DNA of 64,000 bases. It comes from Hoeflea_A sp965228785. Lineage in GTDB: Bacteria > Pseudomonadota > Alphaproteobacteria > Rhizobiales > Rhizobiaceae. The notes under the pieces are model-generated. The model did no database searches, was not told the DNA's origin, and was given only the letters and a program-made list of their open reading frames with translations. Where the stretch lies: positions 3,162,001 to 3,226,000 of the forward strand of contig CBDDIF010000001.1 of the NCBI GenBank assembly GCA_965228785.1. The letters are read 5' to 3'. Shown piece after piece: positions 52,135 through 59,742 of this stretch (position 1 is the stretch's first letter; the number at the start of each line of letters is the position of its first letter). Made by a program: the position numbers and the translations under genes.

Positions 52135-52458
52135 TCATTTGTTCTGGGTAACGAGTGCGGAAATGACCGCCGCCATGCGGTCTTCCAGATCCAGTATGCG
52201 TTGTTCCGTATCTGAAAGCTCACGGCTCGCCGCAGCTTCCCGTTTGCGCAGCTCGGCGAGATCAACCGTGTCGTCGTTGAGCTGTGCTGCGAGGACCTCG
52301 ATTTCCACTCCACTGGCTCTCTGGCGAGCAACCAGCAGTCGCGCATTTTCCTCGCTCAATGTAGCCACGATCTCCTGCCTCTCTTGATGCAGGTGCTCTA
52401 ATCGCAAGTCGGATTCCTCGCTTCTCGACTGATCAGTTTCCTTCCTTGGCGCGGTCAT
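52135..52458 (-). CDS. Coiled-coil hypothetical protein
   Basis: 107 residues from ATG 52458, which overlaps the upstream gene's stop (ATGA). Nearly the whole protein is charged heptad-like helix (LRLEHLHQERQEIVATLSEE; LRKREAAASRELSDTEQR), so a coiled coil is likely. Its neighbours are a helical protein and a WD40 propeller; the three may form one complex. No known family recognised. Confidence 0.65.
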   Translation of the reverse strand: MTAPRKETDQSRSEESDLRLEHLHQERQEIVATLSEENARLLVARQRASGVEIEVLAAQLNDDTVDLAELRKREAAASRELSDTEQRILDLEDRMAAVISALVTQNK

Positions 52459-52913
52459 GTTCGAGCCGCCCCCGTTGACTCGGACCAATGGCGGGTAAGC
52501 TGCTGCGGCAGATCGATCGCCTGGGCATGGAAATTCTCTTCGGCCGCTTCAATGTATCGGGATAAAGCGTCCCAGATATCGGTGCGGAAGACATTCGTGT
52601 GGTCGCCGATCAGCTCTTCGAATTCACCCAGCCGCACCTGCCTCGATAGGGAAACGCCGGTAAATACGAACTCTCGCAGTTCAGCCGCGTGGGTGTCGAT
52701 GAAGGCCTGAAGCAGCGCGTGATCGTTGCGGTTGATGCCTTGTTTTTCCAGTTCCGCTTCGATGAAACTTTGGAAATGACGGTGCACGAGATGCTGGCTT
52801 TCACCCAGGAAGGTCATTGCAAAAATGATGTCCTTGTCCGCCCGGGCAATAACCTCGCCGGCCAGGCCTGAATCGGTGTTCCAGCGCTTGGGCGAACCCT
52901 GTTCCGAAGGCAT
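52455..52913 (-). CDS. Helical hypothetical protein, first gene of the WD40 operon
   Basis: 152 residues from ATG 52913. Predicted mostly helical, with no membrane segment or signal peptide (IARADKDIIFAMTFLGESQH; FQSFIEAELEKQGINRNDHA; TNVFRTDIWDALSRYIEAAE). It overlaps the coiled-coil gene by 4 bp. It starts about 500 bp from prmA in the opposite direction, and the shared region carries TGTAA...TTACA repeats. Family unknown. Confidence 0.6.
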   Translation of the reverse strand: MPSEQGSPKRWNTDSGLAGEVIARADKDIIFAMTFLGESQHLVHRHFQSFIEAELEKQGINRNDHALLQAFIDTHAAELREFVFTGVSLSRQVRLGEFEELIGDHTNVFRTDIWDALSRYIEAAEENFHAQAIDLPQQLTRHWSESTGAART

Positions 52914-53020
52914 TGCAGTCACCACCCCTTCTGCATCCTAAGACACTTGTTAAGGCCGTTACCGGCCCGGTTGCCGGGACGATACAACGGAAATCGCAGC
53001 GCTGTAGAAATTCCGAAAAC

Positions 53021-53068
53021 TGTAACGATTCGTTCCAGCGCACGGCCTTGGTGTAAACATCCATTACA
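53021..53068. promoter_or_regulatory. Tandem TGTAA-N7-TTACA operator sites upstream of prmA
   Basis: TGTAAACATCCATTACA at 53052-53068 is an inverted repeat (arms TGTAA/TTACA, 7-bp spacer). A second copy, TGTAACGATTCGTTCCA at 53021-53037, matches with one mismatch in the right arm. The two start 31 bp apart, about three helical turns. The same 17-bp design recurs at 62965-62981. AcoR/MimR-type activators bind inverted repeats of this kind, and such a gene begins at 63631. Confidence 0.6.
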
Positions 53069-53293
53069 GATTATTTTTGGTTTGGATCCGCCGGATTACT
53101 CCCCTTAGATTGCCGTCAAACAGAAGAAGCTCTGCCGCTTCATCGCGGTGGCGAAAGAACAAAGGAAGGGATGCCCGATCGCAGCCGGCAACTGCCGGAC
53201 GCGATCTCGGAAAGCAACGCTGACCCGCTTGGATGGTGCTGCGTTGCGTCGGGTTCTCTGACCTTTGCCGTAAGCAACGAGGTTGAACAGCCA

Positions 53294-53309
53294 TGGGCTG
53301 CGCGTCGCA
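53294..53309 (+). promoter_or_regulatory. Weak candidate sigma-54 promoter of the prm operon
   Basis: TGGGCTGCGCGTCGCA has the GG-N10-GC spacing (GG 53295-53296, GC 53307-53308) and a near-consensus -12 part (TCGCA), but a poor -24 part. It is about 240 bp downstream of the operator pair, as expected for an enhancer-dependent promoter. I found no better sigma-54 match between the operators and prmA. Confidence 0.3.
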
Positions 53310-53411
53310 TTAGCGCGTGCCGCAGCGTGACGTTGCGACCTCATGATCACCGCGGAATGGCGCGACGCAGTCGTGCATTCCGTCAGGCCCATATCAAGAA
53401 GGTGAACGGCA

Positions 53412-55079
53412 ATGTCGTCTTTGACACTGAACAAGATTACCTCCCAACGGGGCATCCCCGTCGGTGAGGCGACCAAGAAGATTGCTGACCTCGGTTGGAA
53501 CCCCTCCTATGTCCAGGAGGCGATGGTCTATCCGACGGATTACAAGATCTCAAAAGCCCCGCGCGATCCGATGAAGCAGGTTCTGCGGTCCTATTTCTCC
53601 ATGCAAGAGGAAAAGGACAATCGGGTCTACGGCGCGCTCGATGCCGCGCTTCGCGGTGATATGTTCCGCAATGTCGAACCGCGCTGGGTGGAGTGGATGA
53701 AGCTGTTCCTGGCGATCATTCCCTTCCCGGAAATCTCCGCCGCCCGCTCCATGGCCATGGTTAGCCGCCTGGCGCCGGGAGAAGACCTGCGCACCGGCTT
53801 TACCATGCAGATGGTGGACGAGTTCCGGCATTCGACCATCCAGATGAACCTGAAGAAATGGTACATGGAAAATTATATCGATCCGGCCGGGTTCGATATC
53901 ACCGAGGAAGCATTCGGCAAGTGTTACGCCACCACGATCGGTCGCCAGTTCGGCGAAGGCTTCATTACCGGCGACGCGATGACGTCGGCGTGCATGTATC
54001 TGACAGTCGTTGCCGAAACGGCGTTTACCAACACGTTGTTCGTGGCCATGCCGTCCGAAGCCGCTCGAAACGGAGACTATGCCCTGCCGACGGTGTTTCT
54101 GTCAGTTCAGTCGGACGAAAGCCGACATATCGGCAACGGTCACTCGCTGATGATGGCAGCTTTGAAGGAGCCGGAAAATCATCAGCTGATCGAACGGGAC
54201 ATGAAATACGCCTTCTGGCAGAACCATGCGATTGTCGATGCGGCCATCGGAACCTTCATCGAATACGGCACCACCAACCGCGACAAGGACAAGGAATCCT
54301 ATGCGGAGATGTGGCACCGCTGGATCCATGAGGATTACTACCGCACCTACATGCTGCCGATGGAAAAATACGGCATCAAAATCCACCACGATGACGTACA
54401 GGAAGCTTGGGATCGCATTACTAAACGGCACTATGTGCACAAGGTTGGCCAGTTCTTTGCGGTCGGATGGCCGTTGAATTTCTGGCGTATCGAAGCCCAG
54501 ACCGAAAAGGACTTCGAGTGGTTCGAACTCAAATACCCGGGCTGGTACGCCGAATTCGGCGAGTTCTGGAAGTGGTATGCCAAGCTCAGCAAGCCTGGCC
54601 AGAAGGTCGTCACTTTCAATGAGGAAGTTGGCTACGTCTATCCGCATCGCTGCTGGAGCTGCCTGGTTCCGTGCCTTATCCGCGAGGACATCGTCGTCGA
54701 CGAGATCGACGGCCAACTGCACACCTTTGCCCATGAAATCGACCGCTGGACCGCTGTGGAGGCATTCTCGAACGAGTATCAGGGCCGTCCGACGCCGGCC
54801 ATGGGCCGTTTCTCCGGTAAGCGCGAGTGGGAGACCGTCTATCACGGATGGGATTTGGCAGACGCCATTGTCGACCTGAACTTCGTCCGGTCCGACAGCA
54901 AGACACTGATCCCGCAGCCGCATCTGCGCTTCGACGACAAGGACATGTGGACGCTCGACGACGTGCGCGGCCACACCCTGCAGTCGCCGCTGACTCTGCT
55001 GCGCGAGATGTCGCCTACCGACCGCGAGGCGCACCTGGCCGAGTATCGGGCCGGCTTCACGATCAATCCCTGCAACTGA
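53412..55079 (+). CDS. prmA: Propane 2-monooxygenase hydroxylase large subunit
   Basis: 555 residues from ATG 53412 with GAAGGTG upstream. Soluble di-iron monooxygenase alpha subunit. All six expected di-iron ligands are present by position: E107 (IPFPEISAARSM), E137 and H140 (MVDEFRH), E202 (VVAETAFT), E236 and H239 (SDESRH). The C-terminal part (RCWSCLVPCLIRED) and the overall length fit the PrmA/MimA group rather than methane or toluene enzymes. It oxidises short alkanes, or phenol/acetone in some relatives, at the subterminal carbon with O2 and NADH electrons from PrmB. A strong hairpin follows the gene. Substrate is inferred from gene order and family. Confidence 0.9.
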   Translation: MSSLTLNKITSQRGIPVGEATKKIADLGWNPSYVQEAMVYPTDYKISKAPRDPMKQVLRSYFSMQEEKDNRVYGALDAALRGDMFRNVEPRWVEWMKLFLAIIPFPEISAARSMAMVSRLAPGEDLRTGFTMQMVDEFRHSTIQMNLKKWYMENYIDPAGFDITEEAFGKCYATTIGRQFGEGFITGDAMTSACMYLTVVAETAFTNTLFVAMPSEAARNGDYALPTVFLSVQSDESRHIGNGHSLMMAALKEPENHQLIERDMKYAFWQNHAIVDAAIGTFIEYGTTNRDKDKESYAEMWHRWIHEDYYRTYMLPMEKYGIKIHHDDVQEAWDRITKRHYVHKVGQFFAVGWPLNFWRIEAQTEKDFEWFELKYPGWYAEFGEFWKWYAKLSKPGQKVVTFNEEVGYVYPHRCWSCLVPCLIREDIVVDEIDGQLHTFAHEIDRWTAVEAFSNEYQGRPTPAMGRFSGKREWETVYHGWDLADAIVDLNFVRSDSKTLIPQPHLRFDDKDMWTLDDVRGHTLQSPLTLLREMSPTDREAHLAEYRAGFTINPCN

Positions 55080-55092
55080 TCACCGAAACGAC

Positions 55093-55123
55093 TGCAAGAG
55101 CCGGAACGGTTCCGGCTCTTGCA
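55093..55123 (+). terminator. Perfect intercistronic hairpin between prmA and prmB
   Basis: TGCAAGAGCCGGAAC (55093-55107) and GTTCCGGCTCTTGCA (55109-55123) are perfect 15-bp inverted arms around a single base; folded, that gives a ~13-bp stem with a five-base loop. It starts 14 bases after the prmA stop and has no U-tract. It probably stabilises or processes the prmA message, giving more hydroxylase than reductase. Confidence 0.7.
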
Positions 55124-55180
55124 TGGAACCGGGCGCCCTCGGCGCATCCGGATGGCGAATGAGTGGGAAGGTCCGAACGG

Positions 55181-56245
55181 ATGACCGAAACATACACAGT
55201 GCGATTGGAGCCGGTCGGCGTCGAGTTCGACGTGGAGAAGGAAGAGACGATCCTCGACGCGGCGTTCCGCCAGGGGATCACCCTGCCGCATGGCTGCAAG
55301 GAGGGACAGTGCTCCGCCTGCAAATGCAATCTCGTGGAGGGCGAGGTCGACCTCCTGAAATATTCGACCTTTGCGCTCAACGAATCCGAGCGCGAGCAAG
55401 GCGGAATTCTACTCTGCCGTTCGAAGGCGCTCGACAATATCGAAGTGGAGCTCCTCAATTATGACGAGGAACTCCTGTCGAGATCCATCGCGGTCAAGGA
55501 CTTCAGCGGCCGGATCGCTCTTGTCGACCGCCTCACGCACGACATCCGGACCATCGAGATCGAGCTCGATGCACCCCTAAAATTCTGGGCGGGGCAATAT
55601 GTCGACATCACGGTCACCACGCAGGAAGGGAAGACGATTACACGCTCGTTTTCCATGGCAAATACGCCGGACCAAGCCGAAAAACTCAAATTCATCATCA
55701 AGAAGTACCCCGACGGAGAGTTCTCCGGCGAGCTCGACTCCGGCGGAATCCAGGTCGGAGCCGACGTCCGTGTCCGCGGACCCTACGGCACCTGCCTCTA
55801 CCGGGAAGAACGGGAAGGACCCATAGTCCTGGTCGCCGCCGGCTCGGGCATGTCGCCCATCTGGTCGATCCTGCACGAGCACATCAACAGTGGCGAAGAG
55901 CGGCCGGTGCATTTCTTCTACGGTGCACGTACCCAGGCCGACCTGTTCTACGTCGACAAGATCCGCGAGATCACCGACCGGAACCCCAACATATCCTTTA
56001 TTCCAGTGCTGTCGCACGCAGACGATGACGACGGTTGGGACGGTGCGCGCGGCTTCGTTCATGAGGTCGTGCAATCCGAACTCGACCGCCTCGGCGTCGA
56101 CGGCGAGGGCGACGTCTATGCCTGCGGACCGCCGCCGATGATCGATGCGCTGACGCCGGTCCTGTTCATGCAGGACTTCGATCCGGACCGGATCTTCTAC
56201 GACAAGTTCATTCCGTCGAACAGTTCGAATGCCGCCGGCCACTGA
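55181..56245 (+). CDS. prmB: Propane monooxygenase reductase
   Basis: 354 residues from ATG 55181; an upstream GTG is less likely because GGGAAGG lies in front of this ATG. Three domains: N-terminal plant-type 2Fe-2S ferredoxin (HGCKEGQCSACKC plus ILLCR, four cysteines), an FAD-binding barrel (TRSFSMANTP, RxYS-like RSFS), and an NAD-binding domain (VLVAAGSGMSPIWSILHEH; DVYACGPPPMIDA). It passes electrons from NADH to the hydroxylase. It lies 102 bp after prmA with a hairpin between them. Confidence 0.92.
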   Translation: MTETYTVRLEPVGVEFDVEKEETILDAAFRQGITLPHGCKEGQCSACKCNLVEGEVDLLKYSTFALNESEREQGGILLCRSKALDNIEVELLNYDEELLSRSIAVKDFSGRIALVDRLTHDIRTIEIELDAPLKFWAGQYVDITVTTQEGKTITRSFSMANTPDQAEKLKFIIKKYPDGEFSGELDSGGIQVGADVRVRGPYGTCLYREEREGPIVLVAAGSGMSPIWSILHEHINSGEERPVHFFYGARTQADLFYVDKIREITDRNPNISFIPVLSHADDDDGWDGARGFVHEVVQSELDRLGVDGEGDVYACGPPPMIDALTPVLFMQDFDPDRIFYDKFIPSNSSNAAGH

Positions 56246-56288
56246 TGACCGGCGGAGGGCAAATCCATGTCACGAAAGGGAGACAAAA

Positions 56289-57347
56289 ATGCCTGCAATC
56301 TCAAGCTCTGTCGGATCCGGTGCGGCCGGTGCGGCGCAATTCGCGGACTCGGAAAGCCGGAGGTACCGGTACTTCGATCCGAAGGGAAAACGAGCGACCC
56401 ATTACGAAGACGTGACGGTCGACGTTCAGCCCGATCCTGAACGCTACCTGCTGCAGGACTGGATCATCTCGTTTCCGAACGGCGAAGGCGCCTATATCAA
56501 GGGCGCCACCCAGGCCAAAAGCTCCAACTGGCATGCGTTTCGCGCTCCCGACCAGGAATGGGAACGCACCCACTACCAGCGCCAGTCGAAGATCGAGGTG
56601 ATGATCCAGAGCATCATTGCCAATGCCCGCAAGGCAGGCGCCCACAAGGAGTTTGACAGCGCCTGGAACAAGATCCTGCAGACCCATCTCGGCGCCTGGA
56701 AACATGCCGAGTTCGGTCTCGGGACGGCGCTGATGCAAGCGCAGCGCGGCGGTTACACGCAGATGATCAACAATGCGACGCTGACCAACTCGTCTTACAA
56801 ACTACGGCTTTCCCAGGACATCACGCTCTATCTCGCCGAAATCGGCATGGACATCGATGGCTGGGACGACCAGCGCGGCAAGCAGGCCTGGCTGGAGGAC
56901 GACATCTGGCAGGGCATCCGAGAGGCGATCGAGGCGATCATGGGCTCGAGCGATTATCTCGAGCAGTACTTCGCGATCAACATCCTGTTCGAGCCGCTGG
57001 TTGGCGAACTGTTCCGCTCCGGCTTTCTGATGCAGGCGGCGGCCGCCAACAACGACTTCATCACGCCGCCGGTGATTTCCGCGGCGGAAGCAGACTACGA
57101 GCGCAATCTCGCAAACGCCATTGAGCTCAGCTACCTGCTGGTCAAGGACGAACAGCATGGCGAGCACAATCGCGGCCTCTTCCAGAGCTGGATCGCCAAG
57201 CACGGCGCGCTCGCCGACAAGGCTGCTCAGGCTCTGCAGCCCATCTGGTCGCAGCCGCATTCCAAGCCGGTCTCGTTCGTCGACAGCCGGGCGAAATCCG
57301 AAGAGAGACTTCAGAAGATTCTGAATGAGCTCGGCCTGAAACGTTGA
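56289..57347 (+). CDS. prmC: Propane monooxygenase hydroxylase small subunit
   Basis: 352 residues from ATG 56289, with GGGAG upstream. The ferritin-like beta subunit of soluble di-iron monooxygenases: it has the family layout but lacks the iron ligands, as expected (RRYRYFDPKGKRATHYEDVTVD; DWIISFPNGEGAYIKGATQAKSS; HLGAWKHAEFGLGTALMQAQRGG). It pairs with PrmA in an alpha2beta2 hydroxylase. Same-strand, 43 bp after prmB. Confidence 0.9.
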   Translation: MPAISSSVGSGAAGAAQFADSESRRYRYFDPKGKRATHYEDVTVDVQPDPERYLLQDWIISFPNGEGAYIKGATQAKSSNWHAFRAPDQEWERTHYQRQSKIEVMIQSIIANARKAGAHKEFDSAWNKILQTHLGAWKHAEFGLGTALMQAQRGGYTQMINNATLTNSSYKLRLSQDITLYLAEIGMDIDGWDDQRGKQAWLEDDIWQGIREAIEAIMGSSDYLEQYFAINILFEPLVGELFRSGFLMQAAAANNDFITPPVISAAEADYERNLANAIELSYLLVKDEQHGEHNRGLFQSWIAKHGALADKAAQALQPIWSQPHSKPVSFVDSRAKSEERLQKILNELGLKR

Positions 57348-57366
57348 GACCGAAAAGGAAAAAATC

Positions 57367-57735
57367 ATGTCTACTGCAGCACGCGATGCCTCCAAGGCCA
57401 ATATCTTCAAGTCGATGAAGGACATCACTCTCGAATCGACCATCTCGCACCAGTGCGGTGTGACGATGAGCGACTCGGTCGAAGCCCGGGCGATCGCCGA
57501 ATTCATGGACGAGAAGGAGGGCATCACGGTCACCTACAACCCGGCCCTCATCCGCATCGACGGCAACGGCAAGCTGATCTTCAAGATGGACGAGATAGGC
57601 GAATATCTCGGCCGCGAAATGACCGCCGAGATCTTCGAAGTCAACACCTCCACCCACTACGGACGCATGGTCCGCGTCGACGACAACACCGTCATCCTGT
57701 TCGGCAACATGGATGAGGTGATGGACTACATCTGA
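57367..57735 (+). CDS. prmD: Propane monooxygenase coupling (effector) protein
   Basis: 122 residues from ATG 57367, with AAGGA upstream. MmoB/DmpM family: cofactor-free small protein, recognised by HQCGVTMSDSVEARAIAEFMDEKEG in the N-half and ITVTYNPALIRIDGNGKLIF in the middle. It binds the hydroxylase and couples NADH use to oxygenation. It follows prmC by 19 bp; this completes the four core subunits in the order A-B-C-D of prm/mim operons. Confidence 0.9.
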   Translation: MSTAARDASKANIFKSMKDITLESTISHQCGVTMSDSVEARAIAEFMDEKEGITVTYNPALIRIDGNGKLIFKMDEIGEYLGREMTAEIFEVNTSTHYGRMVRVDDNTVILFGNMDEVMDYI

Positions 57736-57839
57736 CCGGATCTCCCAGTCCGGGCGCAACCCCGGCGCCCGGACCATTCCAACCCGAAGCAGCTGCCCGT
57801 CCGCGCGCCGCTGCAAGCGACAACAAAAAGAGGCCAGCG

Positions 57840-58862
57840 ATGTTTATTACACCCGAGGGAAAAGAGATTTTCGTGGTCGACGGACACACCCATTTCTGGG
57901 ACGGCAGTCCAGACAACCAGAAAAACGTTCACGGCAAGCAGTTCATCGACTGTTTCTATGCCTATCACACCTCCCTGAGCCCGCCCGAGCAGCTCTGGGA
58001 GAAAGCGAAATTCGAGAAATACAGCGCAGACGATCTCTATCGCGACCTGTTCGTGGACGGCCCCGACGACATGGCGATCGTCCAGTCAACCTATCTGCGC
58101 GATTTCTACAAGAAAGGCTTCAATACGATCGAGCGCAACCATGCGGTCGCCGAGAAGTATCCGGAGCGCTTCATCGTCAACGGCGCCTTCGATCCGCGCG
58201 ACGGCGAAAAGGCGCTCGAATACATCCACTTCATGAAAGAGACCTACGACATTCAGGGCGTGAAACTCTACACGGCCGAATGGAATGGCGACTCCAAGGG
58301 ATGGAAGCTCAACGACCCGGCAGCCTACAAGTGTTTCGAGCTCTGCGACAAGCTGGGCATCCGCAATATCCACGTTCATAAGGGACCGACGATCATCCCG
58401 TTGAACAAGGACGCCTTCGACGTTCATGACGTGGACTACGCGGCCACCGATTTCCAGAACCTCAACTGGATCATTGAACACTGCGGCTTGCCGCGGCTGG
58501 ATGATTTCTGCTGGATCGCAGTTCAGGAAAACAACGTCTATGGCGGCCTCGCCGTGGCGCTTCCGTTCATCCATTCGCGGCCGCGCTATTTCGGCGAGGT
58601 GATTTCCGAGCTGCTGTTCTGGGTCGGCGAGGACAATCTGCTGTTCGGATCGGACTATGCGATCTGGACGCCGCAATGGCTGGTGGAAAAATTCTGGGCC
58701 TACGAAATTCCGGAGGACATCGCCCGGGAGCGGGGCGTCGAACTGACGCCGGAGATCAAGGAGAAGATCCTCGGTCTGAATGCCGCCGCCCTCTACAACA
58801 TCGATGTTCAGGCGAAAAAAGCCGAACTGGCTGCTGCGCCGCTGAGCGTCGCGGCGGAGTAA
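57840..58862 (+). CDS. Amidohydrolase-family protein of the propane monooxygenase cluster
   Basis: 340 residues from ATG 57840, with AAGAGG upstream. Amidohydrolase_2 fold: metal-binding HTH in VVDGHTHFWDG, a conserved histidine in NIHVHKG and aspartate in LLFGSDYAIWTP. A homologue at this position is a constant companion of prmABCD/mimABCD in actinobacteria, and has been reported to be needed for active enzyme there, although its reaction is not settled. It may act as a decarboxylase-like enzyme or in assembly. Its stop overlaps the next start (TAATG). Confidence 0.85.
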   Translation: MFITPEGKEIFVVDGHTHFWDGSPDNQKNVHGKQFIDCFYAYHTSLSPPEQLWEKAKFEKYSADDLYRDLFVDGPDDMAIVQSTYLRDFYKKGFNTIERNHAVAEKYPERFIVNGAFDPRDGEKALEYIHFMKETYDIQGVKLYTAEWNGDSKGWKLNDPAAYKCFELCDKLGIRNIHVHKGPTIIPLNKDAFDVHDVDYAATDFQNLNWIIEHCGLPRLDDFCWIAVQENNVYGGLAVALPFIHSRPRYFGEVISELLFWVGEDNLLFGSDYAIWTPQWLVEKFWAYEIPEDIARERGVELTPEIKEKILGLNAAALYNIDVQAKKAELAAAPLSVAAE

Positions 58863-59662
58863 TGGTCATGACCCGTGCATCCGCCATTCGGCCCGATACG
58901 AAGCAGGTCTGGGACCGCCTCGACCGGGTCATGGACCCGGAACTCGATGAACCGATCACCGATATGGGCTTTGTCGAGGACGTCGCCATCCTGGATGGCG
59001 GCGTTGTGGAGGTGGCCTTCAGGCTGCCTACTTACTGGTGCTCCCCCAACTTCGCCTTCCTCATGGCGGAGGGCATTCGCCGCGAGGTGAGCGCATTGCC
59101 CTGGGTGGCGGATGTGCGGGTGCGCCTTGAAGATCACATGGCGGCGGACGAGATGAATGCTGCCGTCAACGAGGGTCGCGATTTCGCCGAAGTGTTTGCC
59201 GGACTGACCGACGGCGAGGACCTCGAGGCCCTGCGCGAAAAGTTCGACATCAAGGCGTTCCAGCGGCGGCAGGAGGCGGTCATCAACGCTCTGATAGACG
59301 CAGGGCACAGCCCAGACGACCTGTCTCGCATGACGCTGGCCGAACTGGAGGCCGTCGAGATCGACGATCCGGAATGGGACCGCCTGAGACTGCGCTATGT
59401 GGACATCCTGACATCTCTCGGCGTCGCCTCCGGTCCGCTCGATTTCGCCATGCGCACCCATGAGGGCGAGCCGCTGCCGACGGACGGGTTCCGCGACTAT
59501 CTGAATGCGCTGCGCAGTGTCCGCATCAACATGGAGTTCAGCGGTGCGCTGTGTCGGGGCCTGAAGCAGACCCGCTACAAGCAGGTCGAGACCTGCGACG
59601 GCGAGCCGACACTGGTCGACTTCATGCTGGATCGCGTTCCCGGAGCCAGGCCCATGACCTAG
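58862..59662 (+). CDS. DUF59 (MIP18-family) protein, probable metallocentre assembly factor
   Basis: 266 residues from ATG 58862, overlapping the amidohydrolase stop; ATG 58868 is possible. The N-terminal ~90 residues are a MIP18/DUF59 domain (VWDRLDRVMDPELDEPITDMGFVEDVAI, PTYWCSPNFAFLMAEGIR), with the cysteine where SufT/PaaD-type proteins have one. The rest is specific to the monooxygenase clusters and ends with a MEFSGALCRGLKQTRYKQVE segment. DUF59 proteins help iron-sulfur or metal insertion; here it may help load the di-iron centre. That role is inference from position. Confidence 0.8.
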   Translation: MVMTRASAIRPDTKQVWDRLDRVMDPELDEPITDMGFVEDVAILDGGVVEVAFRLPTYWCSPNFAFLMAEGIRREVSALPWVADVRVRLEDHMAADEMNAAVNEGRDFAEVFAGLTDGEDLEALREKFDIKAFQRRQEAVINALIDAGHSPDDLSRMTLAELEAVEIDDPEWDRLRLRYVDILTSLGVASGPLDFAMRTHEGEPLPTDGFRDYLNALRSVRINMEFSGALCRGLKQTRYKQVETCDGEPTLVDFMLDRVPGARPMT

Positions 59663-59742
59663 TTCCGGGCGCCGCGCCGAACCTCAAGCCTTTCAACCGA
59701 ACACCGATTTGCGTCGACATCTCAGGACGCAGGGAGAGAACC

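Larger units (their letters stand above)
52914..53411. other. Divergent regulatory region, WD40 operon versus monooxygenase operon
   Basis: About 500 bp. It holds two TGTAA-N7-TTACA type sites (53021-53068) and a weak sigma-54-like GG-N10-GC element (53294-53309). The ~340 bp between the sites and prmA look like an untranslated leader or spacer; open frames there lack ribosome sites and family resemblance. Confidence 0.5.

Noticed and set aside
53165..53185. Second GG-N10-GC element (GG 53169-53170, GC 53181-53182) as sigma-54 promoter
   Set aside because: The -24 part lacks TGG and only the spacing fits, so it is weaker than the element at 53294-53309.
53171..53467. 98-codon plus-strand frame in the prmA leader
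   Set aside because: Arginine-rich, low-complexity translation typical of an accidental frame; overlaps prmA in another frame and lacks a ribosome site.
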